7,203 nucleotides of DNA from Spartobacteria bacterium (GCA_003445855.1 DMCG01000228.1:2869-10071), one strand, 5' to 3'. Positions 1 to 5,729 are shown, counted from the first letter of the stretch. Program-made: numbers and translations. The notes: a model not told the origin generated them from the letters alone.

Positions 1-726
1 GTGACGACCGACCACATTTCGCCAGCGGGCGCGATCAAGGCAACTTCGCCGGCGGGTGAGTATTTGATCTCGCGCGGAATTGAGCCGGAGGATTTCAACA
101 GCTACGGCAGCCGACGCGGAAACGATCTGGTGATGGCGCGCGGAACATTCGCGAATGTGCGGATCAAAAATTTGATGGTGCCTGGAACGGAGGGCGGCGT
201 GACTAAATATTTTCCTGTAGAGGCCGCCGTCTCCGGCGGCAAATCTGGGTCCGCCGCTGAGACAGCGGCCACTACAGCCGAGACGATGTCGATCTTCGAC
301 GCAGCGATGAAATATGCGGAGACGAAAACGCCGCTGGTAATTTTGGCCGGGCATGAGTACGGAACCGGCTCCTCGCGCGATTGGGCGGCGAAAGGAACGC
401 TTTTGTTAGGCGTCAAAGCCGTGGTAGCCGCGAGTTTCGAGCGAATTCATCGCTCCAACCTTGTCGGCATGGGCGTGTTGCCATTGCAGTTTGTCGATGG
501 AACGAGCGCGCAATCGCTCGGGCTCGACGGCTCGGAAACTTTCTCCATCACCGGTTTGTCCGATACAATTCAGCCAGGCCAGCAGGTAACGCTTGAGATT
601 CAAGGCAAAGATCGACAATCACGCTCGGTGCCGGTGAAGTTGCGCATCGATACGGCGATCGAAGTCGATTACTACAAGCACGGCGGGATTTTGCCGTTCG
701 TGCTACGACAGTTGCTTGCGAAATAA
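1..726 (+). CDS. acnA: Aconitate hydratase, C-terminal (swivel) part, truncated at window start
   Basis: Aconitase interconverts citrate and isocitrate in the cytosolic TCA cycle. The window holds the last 241 codons, which cover the swivel domain. The first codon GTG is an internal valine of the conserved (S)[10 protein letters not shown] stretch, not a start. Recognisable blocks are YGSRRGND (residues 35-42), [11 protein letters not shown] (47-57), the [16 protein letters not shown] block (117-132) with active-site Ser and Arg in GSSRDW, and [20 protein letters not shown] (145-164). The end [16 protein letters not shown] is typical of the AcnA/IRP1-like family. The stop is TAA at 724-726. 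Residues about 73-95 are an Ala/Gly/Thr-rich segment roughly 19 residues longer than the matching loop of E. coli AcnA as I remember it. The [4Fe-4S]-binding domains lie upstream, outside the window. The gene converges with the DUF2071 gene. The family call is near certain; the A-type assignment is strong. Confidence 0.97.
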   Translation: MTTDHISPAGAIKATSPAGEYLISRGIEPEDFNSYGSRRGNDLVMARGTFANVRIKNLMVPGTEGGVTKYFPVEAAVSGGKSGSAAETAATTAETMSIFDAAMKYAETKTPLVILAGHEYGTGSSRDWAAKGTLLLGVKAVVAASFERIHRSNLVGMGVLPLQFVDGTSAQSLGLDGSETFSITGLSDTIQPGQQVTLEIQGKDRQSRSVPVKLRIDTAIEVDYYKHGGILPFVLRQLLAK

Positions 727-745
727 TTCGTCGGCTCGACAGAGT
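726..745 (+). repeat. 20-bp direct repeat, copy 1
   Basis: The sequence ATTCGTCGGCTCGACAGAGT starts at the last base of the aconitase stop codon. It recurs at 1534-1553 in the same orientation with one mismatch (T to A at position 6). The two copies sit just outside the two ends of the DUF2071 gene. A 19/20 match between two intergenic positions is far beyond chance in 7 kb. It probably belongs to a dispersed intergenic repeat family of this genome. Confidence 0.6.
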
Positions 746-764
746 CTCGCCCCACCGAAAGATT

Positions 765-783
765 CGACGGTCATAGACCGCCG
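765..783. terminator. Short hairpin between convergent genes (terminator or REP-like)
   Basis: Arms at 765-772 and 776-783 pair over 8 bp with one mismatch around a 3-base ATA loop (core GGTC-ATA-GACC). The hairpin fills the 57-bp gap between the convergent aconitase and DUF2071 genes and abuts the DUF2071 stop (TAG, complement of 784-786). No clear T-run follows on either side, so a classical intrinsic terminator is not proven. A REP-like palindrome or 3'-end stabiliser fits equally well. Confidence 0.4.
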
Positions 784-1527
784 CTACAGCAGAATTTCTC
801 TTCGCTCGACACTGATGGACGAACCTTCGGCGATAAACGCGGAGCGCGGCGGAGCGGCCAAAGTTTCGGCGAATTGCGCGCCGTAAGTTGCCGTGACATC
901 CGCACGGAAATCGAAAGTTTCTGCGGTCCAAATTTTCCAGCGCGGATGTTCGACCCGGTATTCGCTGCAACCGGCCCGCCTTCGCTCTTCGGCTTCGGCG
1001 TGGCGAGCGCGGACGCAGGTGTAGCCCCAGTAATGTTCGGTGATGAACTCCTCGTGCGAACCGGCCGGAATTGATCGCGCTTCGCCGCCCGCACTCATCT
1101 TGAGCGATTCCCATTTTCGGCCGCGTCGCCAGGAATACTCCACGCTCAATTTAAGATCGACATGTTCGATAGCGTGTTTCATCGGCAACGCGAGATAGTT
1201 TTCGCCATAAAACGCGCGCGCGACGAGCGCGATGGCGCGGCGTGGAACGAGTTCGCGAATGAAGACGACGCCGCGCCGCCAGGTGTCCGCCGATTTCTTT
1301 CGCACGTAAAAGCGAAGATTCACTTCTTCAAAATCGCGATGGAGCGGGATCGGCAAACCGAGCAAGCGCGTGTCGAGAAAAAGAAACCCGACGACGCTGA
1401 CGAATGTTTCGCCATTTTCGCAATCGAGCTCCGTGCCCGGCGGAACGAGTGGCGCGATGATCGTTGGATCGACAACGAAATTGAGCATGGCGAGATATCG
1501 CCAGTTCGCGGTGAGAAACGGTTTCAC
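784..1527 (-). CDS. DUF2071 (YqjF-like) family protein
   Basis: This is a DUF2071 family protein of unknown biochemical role. With the GTG start at 1527 it has 247 residues and begins at the family's usual N-terminus, KPFLTANWRYLAMLNFVVDP. Other family-typical blocks are TFVSVVGFLFLDTRLLG (41-57), HRDFEEVNLRFYVR (63-76), RRGVVFIRELVPRRAIA (84-100), ENYLALPM (109-116), HYWGYT (165-170) and EYRVEHPRWKIW (189-200). The stretch 171-188 (ARHAEAEERRRAG) is charged and seems longer than the usual turn there. The frame stays open upstream to an ATG at 1632, but the extra 35 residues look like translated intergenic DNA (RGGGPRHGREDQRESERAR), so GTG 1527 is preferred. No Shine-Dalgarno is visible. It follows the TPR gene on the same strand by 110 bp and is probably cotranscribed. 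No function can be deduced. Confidence 0.9.
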   Translation of the reverse strand: MKPFLTANWRYLAMLNFVVDPTIIAPLVPPGTELDCENGETFVSVVGFLFLDTRLLGLPIPLHRDFEEVNLRFYVRKKSADTWRRGVVFIRELVPRRAIALVARAFYGENYLALPMKHAIEHVDLKLSVEYSWRRGRKWESLKMSAGGEARSIPAGSHEEFITEHYWGYTCVRARHAEAEERRRAGCSEYRVEHPRWKIWTAETFDFRADVTATYGAQFAETLAAPPRSAFIAEGSSISVERREILL

Positions 1528-1533
1528 GCGCGC

Positions 1534-1553
1534 ATTCGACGGCTCGACAGAGT
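1534..1553 (+). repeat. 20-bp direct repeat, copy 2
   Basis: ATTCGACGGCTCGACAGAGT matches 726-745 at 19 of 20 positions in the same orientation. It lies in the gap between the TPR gene stop (1638) and the probable GTG start of the DUF2071 gene (1527), a few bases upstream of that start. If the DUF2071 start were at 1632 the repeat would be coding, which is another reason to prefer the downstream start. Confidence 0.6.
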
Positions 1554-1637
1554 GATTCGCTCGCGCCCGCTCGCTCTCCCGTTGGTCTTCCCGTCCATGT
1601 CGCGGGCCCCCGCCTCGCTCCATTCTCGCCATGCCGA

Positions 1638-3767
1638 CTAATGAAGCAATTTTTCGAGCGAGGGATCGGGCTTGGTGCCGAGCGACGTCGCCTTTGCGTA
1701 ATGCTGTTTGGCCAACTCTTTTGCAGGCGGTTGCGCCGTGGCGTAGATGACGGCAAGATTAAAATGAGCGTCGGCGTAATCGGGATTGTCGGAGATGGCT
1801 TCGAGTATTTCTCGTTCCGCCGCTTCCTGCCAGCCCTTCTGGCTCGCAGTGATGCCGAGATAATTGTGCGCGGTGGCACTCTTGGGATTGATCGCGAGCG
1901 ACTTGGTCAGCTCGGCGAGCGCGTCATCGAATTTGGACTGCCTATAATAGACGATGCCGAGGGTGGTGTGGGCAAACTCGTCCCTGGGAGCGACGGCAAC
2001 GGCTTTCTTCAACGTCAACTCGGCGGCTTTAAATCTGGCGGTGCGAAAATAAACGACGCCAAGATTGGAAAGCGAGTAGAGGTTATTGGGACTCTTGGTC
2101 AGGATTTCCTGATATTGTTTTTCCGCCGTTCGATATTTGCGATGCTCGAAGTTATCTTTTGCCGATTGCGCCAGATTCCGCAGATCCCCGGGCACATCCG
2201 GGTTGAAGGCGCTCTGCGAGTTAGCGCTGGAATCATTCGACGCCGCCGCATTCCCGCCATCAGGCGGTTTTTGCGTTTCATCCGAGCCCGTGATTTTAAC
2301 TGCGCTCATGGACGATTTTTTGGCGAATGTAAAACTCGTCTTCAACGCCGCCGGATTGTGGTCCGAGATTGAGACCACTGGTTGCCGCAACAAGGCGAGC
2401 TCTTCGTCGCTCAACTTCGTGATCGGTTGAGCGAGCACCTCGATTTGCTCGTTTAAGGCGTCCGATCTGATCTTCAGCTTCTCGAACTCCGCGAACATGA
2501 GTTTCTTGGCCTGATCCCGCCGCGCTTCCTCCTGACGTTCGCGGACGACAATGTTACGAAGCATTTCATTTTCCTTCGTGAGCCGAACGGTCTCCTCGGC
2601 GTTCGCGCCCTTGAGCTTCGCTTTTTCCAGTTCAGCGCCCGCTTCGTCCAGTTGCGAACGAAGATCGGCGACTTTCGTCTCGAAATCCTGATTTTGTTTT
2701 TGACTCGCGGCCAGTTGCTGGCGGAGTTGCTCGATCTGACCTTTTACCTCGGCCAGTTCCTGTGCTTTTTTCGGCTTATTCTCGCTCAGCTCGCGCACGC
2801 TTTTTTCCGCGTCCGCCAGTTTCTGTTTCAAATCGCTGTTCTCGGCCACGAGTAGTTGAACGCGTTGTTCGGCCTCTTTCGTGCCTTTCAACTGCGTGAG
2901 TGCTTCATCGCGTTCTCGTGTGACACCAGCGATTTGCTTGCTCGCCTCCGCCATCTTTACACTTGTCTGAGCCTTTTCCTTTTCCGCCGCGAAACGCGCC
3001 TCTTCGGCGGCAGTGAATGCGTCTCTTAAATACGCGACCTCTGCGCGCAACGCTTGTTGCTCCTTCGTGTTATTACCGCCGGACGATTGAAGCTTTTTTA
3101 GCGACTCCTGAGCTTGAGCCAGTTGGTCGCTGACCTGACGCTCTGCTCCGCTCGATTTTTCAAGTTCGCTTTGTGCTTTGCCCAGCTTGGAGCTTGTGTC
3201 CTTAAGACGCCCATCCAAGGATTCCTTTTCCTTTTCGGCGGTGTCGAGCTGACTGCGCGACTTTTGCAGCTCCGCCTCGAGTTGATCGATCTTGTCGTGC
3301 AATTTCTTGGTCGCATCCTTGATTGCGGCGTCGCTCGGCGCTTGAGGGGAAGCTGCGCTCAAGCGCGGCACCACGATCTCGGCACTTGGTTCCGACGGTC
3401 CGGCATTTTCACGAAGCGGCGGAGTGGTCTCTGGTAACGGGGTTGAAGCAGCAGCCAGGTCATTTTGCGTCGCTGCCTTGTCCTGGACCCGCAAAATGCT
3501 CTCACTGATTTTACGGCCGCGATATTCAACAATGGCGGGCTGCCAATCGGAATGCTTTTTGTGCAACTCCTCGATCAGGCTTCCAGCGGACCGGTATTTT
3601 GCGAGAGCAGCTTTAAATTGGTTTTCATGCTCCAGCTTTTCACCCTGCTGAGAAGTCATGTAGGCCTTGAGAAAAATTTCGCTCGGATCGTCCGATTGCG
3701 CCCGGAGCTGGCCCGGTGCCAGCAGAAAAAAGAAGCCGGCCAGCAAAATCGAACCGATTCTCTTCAT
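1638..3767 (-). CDS. Exported coiled-coil / tetratricopeptide repeat protein
   Basis: A 709-residue protein that probably acts outside the cytoplasm as a scaffold or protein-interaction factor; no specific partner can be named. The ATG at 3767 is chosen because it directly precedes a clear signal peptide (MKRIGSILLAGFFFLLAPGQLRA, cleavage likely after LRA at residue 23). An upstream in-frame ATG at 3824 would bury the signal 19 residues inside. Residues about 28-95 form an alpha-helical, TPR-like hairpin, followed by a Pro/Ala/Ser-rich linker (100-148). Residues 150-450 are almost continuous heptad-like coiled coil rich in Lys, Glu, Gln and Ala. A Ser/Asn/Gly-rich linker (485-525) leads to about five TPR units (530-699), for example NLYSLSNLGVVYFRTARFKAAELTLKKAVAVAPRD. 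The last TPR carries a small PP insertion (680-681). No Shine-Dalgarno is seen. It is the first gene of a probable two-gene unit with DUF2071. Confidence 0.88.
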   Translation of the reverse strand: MKRIGSILLAGFFFLLAPGQLRAQSDDPSEIFLKAYMTSQQGEKLEHENQFKAALAKYRSAGSLIEELHKKHSDWQPAIVEYRGRKISESILRVQDKAATQNDLAAASTPLPETTPPLRENAGPSEPSAEIVVPRLSAASPQAPSDAAIKDATKKLHDKIDQLEAELQKSRSQLDTAEKEKESLDGRLKDTSSKLGKAQSELEKSSGAERQVSDQLAQAQESLKKLQSSGGNNTKEQQALRAEVAYLRDAFTAAEEARFAAEKEKAQTSVKMAEASKQIAGVTRERDEALTQLKGTKEAEQRVQLLVAENSDLKQKLADAEKSVRELSENKPKKAQELAEVKGQIEQLRQQLAASQKQNQDFETKVADLRSQLDEAGAELEKAKLKGANAEETVRLTKENEMLRNIVVRERQEEARRDQAKKLMFAEFEKLKIRSDALNEQIEVLAQPITKLSDEELALLRQPVVSISDHNPAALKTSFTFAKKSSMSAVKITGSDETQKPPDGGNAAASNDSSANSQSAFNPDVPGDLRNLAQSAKDNFEHRKYRTAEKQYQEILTKSPNNLYSLSNLGVVYFRTARFKAAELTLKKAVAVAPRDEFAHTTLGIVYYRQSKFDDALAELTKSLAINPKSATAHNYLGITASQKGWQEAAEREILEAISDNPDYADAHFNLAVIYATAQPPAKELAKQHYAKATSLGTKPDPSLEKLLH

Positions 3768-3873
3768 GCGATGACAAGGCGGAATGATAATCGGCCTCCG
3801 TCCAGTTGCAATATGGCCTTCCACGTCGCTCCCAAAATAAGCGGAGCGTGTGCCAATGGCCAGCTGCTTTCCT

Positions 3874-3901
3874 TTGCAATCCGCGATCTGAAATCTAAAA
3901 T
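3874..3901 (+). promoter_or_regulatory. Candidate promoter of tRNA-His
   Basis: TTGCAA (3874-3879) and TAAAAT (3896-3901) are separated by 16 bp and match the sigma-70 -35 and -10 boxes at 4 and 5 of 6 positions. The expected transcript start near 3908 is about 7 bases before the tRNA. It lies in the divergent space between tRNA-His and the TPR gene. Confidence 0.4.
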
Positions 3902-3914
3902 CTACAACTGAGGC

Positions 3915-3987
3915 GGTGGTCGTAGCTCAATGGTAGAGCCCCAGATTGTGGTTCTGGTTGTTGCGGGTTCGAGTCCCGTCGGCCACC
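3915..3987 (+). tRNA. tRNA-His (anticodon GTG)
   Basis: A complete cloverleaf. The acceptor GTGGTCG (3916-3922) pairs with CGGCCAC (3980-3986). The D-arm is GCTC...GAGC (3925-3938). The anticodon stem CCAGA/TCTGG encloses loop TTGTGGT with anticodon GTG at 3948-3950. The T-arm is GCGGG-TTCGAGT-CCCGT (3963-3979). The extra 5' G (G-1, base 3915) and C at position 73 (3987) are the identity elements of histidine tRNA. A full CCA after C73 is not encoded (CA then T follow), so CCA must be added after transcription. Confidence 0.97.
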
Positions 3988-3990
3988 CAT

Positions 3991-4031
3991 TTCAGAGGTC
4001 AGAGATCAGAATTCAGAGATCAAGAGTCAGA
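3991..4031 (+). repeat. Imperfect tandem repeat after tRNA-His
   Basis: TTCAGAGGTCAGAGATCAGA (3991-4010) is followed after one base by TTCAGAGATCAAGAGTCAGA (4012-4031). It is a purine-rich near-duplication built on CAGAG/TCAGA words. No gene is seen in it. On the other side of the tRNA, 3886-3904 has a similar simple pattern (ATCT-GAA-ATCT-AAA-ATCT). Such words suggest slippage-prone spacer sequence. Confidence 0.4.
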
Positions 4032-4104
4032 TTCGAGATTTGATTGTCGATCTTGGCGATAAATGAACAGAACTCTGGCATGTCTGGTGCTAAACAGTCT
4101 GCGC

Positions 4105-4278
4105 ATGAATCCGACGGTGGACCTCTTCGGCGATTCGGAATTTCGCGCGGCCACACCCACGTTCTGGGAACGCATTCTCAACGACGAACAATTGCGCGAT
4201 CTCGATAATCTGGAGAAACTGCTCGCGGGCTGCGAGATCATCGCCGCGTTGGACGGAATCGATCTTCTCGCAGCCTGA
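4105..4278 (+). CDS. Hypothetical small protein between two tRNA genes
   Basis: I do not recognise this ORF. From ATG 4105 it encodes 57 residues (MNPTVDLFGDSEFRAATPTFWERILNDEQL...). It is acidic, mostly helical by composition, with an amphipathic stretch (FWERILNDEQLRDLDNLEKLL) and a hydrophobic tail, and no signal peptide. Codon third positions are G/C-rich as in the neighbouring genes, which argues for real coding. An upstream in-frame ATG at 4063 adds 14 residues with atypical codons (AGA, TGT, CTA), so 4105 is preferred. No Shine-Dalgarno is seen. After its TGA (4276-4278), another frame stays open into tRNA-Arg, so it may be the first part of a frameshifted gene remnant. Confidence 0.4.
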   Translation: MNPTVDLFGDSEFRAATPTFWERILNDEQLRDLDNLEKLLAGCEIIAALDGIDLLAA

Positions 4279-4362
4279 TCGCTGCCCATGCCATCAAGCG
4301 CACGGTTGGTGGCAGCAATTATCGCCCGGTTTCATTCGCAAATCGGCAACTCCGATTGAAAA

Positions 4363-4378
4363 GTCGCGAGCACGCGAC
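4363..4378. other. Perfect 6-bp inverted repeat upstream of tRNA-Arg
   Basis: GTCGCG (4363-4368) and CGCGAC (4373-4378) pair perfectly around a 4-base loop AGCA. No T-run follows. It lies in the 133-bp gap between the small ORF and tRNA-Arg, which otherwise holds only a possible -10-like TAAATT (4399-4404) without a convincing -35. Confidence 0.3.
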
Positions 4379-4411
4379 GAATGTCGGTGTCGCAAATCTA
4401 AATTACGACGA

Positions 4412-4485
4412 GTGTCTGTAGCTCAACTGGATAGAGCATCTGACTTCGGATCAGAAGGTTGTGGGTTCGAATCCCTCCAGGCACG
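4412..4485 (+). tRNA. tRNA-Arg (anticodon TCG)
   Basis: The acceptor GTGTCTG (4412-4418) pairs with CAGGCAC (4478-4484), including one T-G pair. The D-arm is GCTC-AACTGGATA-GAGC. The anticodon stem TCTGA/TCAGA encloses loop CTTCGGA with anticodon TCG, reading CGA. The T-arm is GTGGG-TTCGAAT-CCCTC with a single T-T mismatch. The discriminator base is G (4485). CCA is not encoded. The minus-strand Fic gene ends 50 bp downstream, so the 3' end of this tRNA borders the accessory module. Confidence 0.96.
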
Positions 4486-4526
4486 AAAGTTTTCCGATTT
4501 TGTCGCCGTTATGTCGCCCTTTCCGG

Positions 4527-4544
4527 CGCTCCTTGTTAGGAGCG
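4527..4544. terminator. Hairpin overlapping the Fic gene stop codon
   Basis: CGCTCCT (4527-4533) and AGGAGCG (4538-4544) form a perfect 7-bp stem with loop TGTT. The Fic gene's TAA (complement of 4536-4538) falls in the loop and arm. There is no U-tract on either strand, so this is only a candidate 3'-end structure between the convergent tRNA-Arg and Fic genes. Confidence 0.35.
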
Positions 4545-5126
4545 ACTGAACGTGACGAGCGGTCGATAGTCACCGTCATCTGCCGCGTGAATCGCATCCA
4601 GATAGGCCGCGCGCGCTTCGCCCGGCTTGGCTAGATTGACGCTCCCCCAACTAAAGTCTGGTTGGCCGCTTTTTCGCGCGATAACATCGACGGCAAGCCG
4701 CGCATGACGACCGTTTCCGTTCGGGAACAAATGAATTTGCACCAGTCGATGGTGAAAACGCATCGCAAATTCGTCAAAGCTGTACGTTCTGTTGTCTCGC
4801 CAGTACCGGGCATCATCCAGCAATTCTTTCAAGCAGACGCGGATTTTGTAGAACGGGACACCGATGTTTTTGTCGCGGGTCCGAATCTCGCCGGCCCACT
4901 TCCACGTATCGTCAAACATTCTGCGATGGAGTTTGAACAGAAAATCTTCTGATAGTGGCTCAGCTTGGCTATGCACTCGTTTTGAAAGCGCCCAGTGTCG
5001 GCCGGCGATAATGTTTTGTTCCTCCCATTCGTTTAACTCAGCTTGCGCGGTTAGCGGCGGGATCAAATCCTCTGCTTCGGCGGCATCAATGGGGTCTGCC
5101 CTGGTTCGTACCGGAAGATCATCCAT
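4536..5126 (-). CDS. Mobile mystery protein B (Fic domain)
   Basis: A 196-residue Fic-fold protein of the 'mobile mystery protein B' family, found almost always next to mystery protein A and often in mobile contexts. Fic enzymes typically transfer AMP or another nucleotide-derived group onto target proteins; this family's substrate is unknown. Visible features are the N-terminal DPIDAAEAEDLIP...ELNEWEEQNI (11-39), HRRMFDDTWKWAGEIRTRDKNIGV (67-90), and the Fic motif HLFPNGNGRHAR (132-143) with catalytic His132 plus Asn138, Arg140 and Arg143. The usual Asp/Glu two residues after the motif Phe is Asn136 here. The start is ATG 5126, inside the end of mystery A (8-bp overlap ATGGATGA). The frame is open further up to 5258, but that part lies within gene A. 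Translational coupling to A is likely. No classical Fic inhibitory helix motif is obvious. Confidence 0.93.
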   Translation of the reverse strand: MDDLPVRTRADPIDAAEAEDLIPPLTAQAELNEWEEQNIIAGRHWALSKRVHSQAEPLSEDFLFKLHRRMFDDTWKWAGEIRTRDKNIGVPFYKIRVCLKELLDDARYWRDNRTYSFDEFAMRFHHRLVQIHLFPNGNGRHARLAVDVIARKSGQPDFSWGSVNLAKPGEARAAYLDAIHAADDGDYRPLVTFSRS

Positions 5127-5577
5127 TCCAAAGGGTGCGGGATGGGTGGGCCGCAAGTTTTCGAGCAAGCTCGCGAACCTTCGGGCCAGGCTTCGACCCC
5201 TGACTTTCCAAACGCATTGAATGAGCGACCGGGAGTATCGCTTTTCGAGCGCGCGCAACTGCTTGCCGTAATATCATCGTGCCGATTGAGCCGCCGCGAG
5301 GAACCAAGGCATACACAGCGTCGCACTCCATTGCATCCGCCGCGCGCTTTAACGATTTGAGAGTGATCGCCCCGGCAGCCTCACTTTTTTCGAGGGCGTC
5401 AAAGCCTTGCTGCGTTAATCCGAGTTTTTTCGCTGGGTAACTCGCCGGCATTCCCGTAGCCAAGCGAATGGCACGCAACCATCCCCCCGGTGGAACAGGC
5501 GCTTCTCCAGGCTTCGGAAATTTTCGAATTTTCCGCGAAATCACGCTGGCGAGAACTCTTCTAAAAGTAACCTTCAT
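5119..5577 (-). CDS. Mobile mystery protein A (XRE-like HTH regulator)
   Basis: A 152-residue DNA-binding protein of the 'mobile mystery protein A' family, the standard upstream partner of the Fic protein B. The HTH lies at about residues 31-90: GGWLRAIRLATGMPASYPAKKLGL, then TQQGFDALEKSEAAGAITLKSLKRAADAMECDAVYALVPR, closely matching the family pattern. A basic C-terminal helix region (100-145) follows. The start ATG 5577 is preferred because the 14-residue extension from ATG 5619 runs through the upstream palindrome-like boxes and candidate promoter. No Shine-Dalgarno is present. Its TGA lies inside the start of gene B. It is likely the repressor of its own operon through the three boxes at 5584-5663, and possibly an antitoxin-like partner of the Fic protein; both roles are inference. 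Confidence 0.93.
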   Translation of the reverse strand: MKVTFRRVLASVISRKIRKFPKPGEAPVPPGGWLRAIRLATGMPASYPAKKLGLTQQGFDALEKSEAAGAITLKSLKRAADAMECDAVYALVPRGGSIGTMILRQAVARARKAILPVAHSMRLESQGSKPGPKVRELARKLAAHPSRTLWNG

Positions 5578-5583
5578 GGGATC

Positions 5584-5612
5584 ACAATATATGACTTGTA
5601 ATTGCATTTCAA
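5584..5612 (-). promoter_or_regulatory. Candidate promoter of the mystery A/B operon
   Basis: On the minus strand, TTGAAA (5612-5607) could be the -35. The -10 is either TATTGT (5589-5584, 17-bp spacing) or TATATT (5591-5586, 15-bp spacing). Transcription would begin within a few bases of ATG 5577, so the message may be leaderless, which fits the missing Shine-Dalgarno. Confidence 0.4.
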
Positions 5613-5663
5613 GAAACAATCTATAGCTTGTGATTTAACTGAGGTTTACAAACTATAGATTGT
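5584..5663. promoter_or_regulatory. Triple phased operator of the mystery A/B operon
   Basis: Three 16-bp boxes lie at 5584-5599 (ACAATATATGACTTGT), 5616-5631 (ACAATCTATAGCTTGT) and 5648-5663 (ACAAACTATAGATTGT). The last two follow ACAAnCTATAGnTTGT, a near-perfect palindrome; the first keeps the ACAA/TTGT ends with a changed core. Centres are exactly 32 bp apart, about three helical turns, so all face the same side. Box 1 covers the likely -10 and box 2 lies just upstream of the likely -35, as expected for repression by the HTH protein A. Function is inferred. Confidence 0.65.
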
Positions 5664-5729
5664 GAACCATCAACATCGGTTCCATTCGCCGTTGCCAAGG
5701 CGTTCCGCTCAACGAAAAGAGTCGTTGCC

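Noticed and set aside
1..3. GTG at the window start as an aconitase start codon
   Set aside because: It is the internal Val of the conserved [10 protein letters not shown] motif; the gene simply enters from outside the window.
548..1114. A 188-codon minus-strand frame overlapping aconitase and DUF2071
   Set aside because: It overlaps two well-supported genes in other frames and its translation is Arg-rich without family features.
1152..1163. TAAGATCGACAT shared with 6692-6703
   Set aside because: A 12-bp exact match is expected about once by chance among all pairs in a window of this size, and one copy is inside the DUF2071 coding region.
1162..1641. A 159-codon + strand frame opposite DUF2071
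   Set aside because: It is a shadow of the recognised DUF2071 gene, with charged low-information translation.
1641..2372. A 243-codon + strand open frame opposite the TPR protein gene
   Set aside because: It lies entirely antisense to a clearly coding coiled-coil/TPR gene. Its translation is Arg/Gly/Phe-rich with no recognisable motif, as expected for the complement of Lys/Glu/Ala-rich codons.
3882..4040. Short repeated words considered as a CRISPR array
   Set aside because: There are no regularly spaced identical repeats with unique spacers, only simple-sequence words around a tRNA gene.
4020..4289. An 89-codon minus-strand frame opposite the small ORF between tRNAs
   Set aside because: It is Ser/Arg-rich with no motif, and the + strand frame has the better codon pattern.
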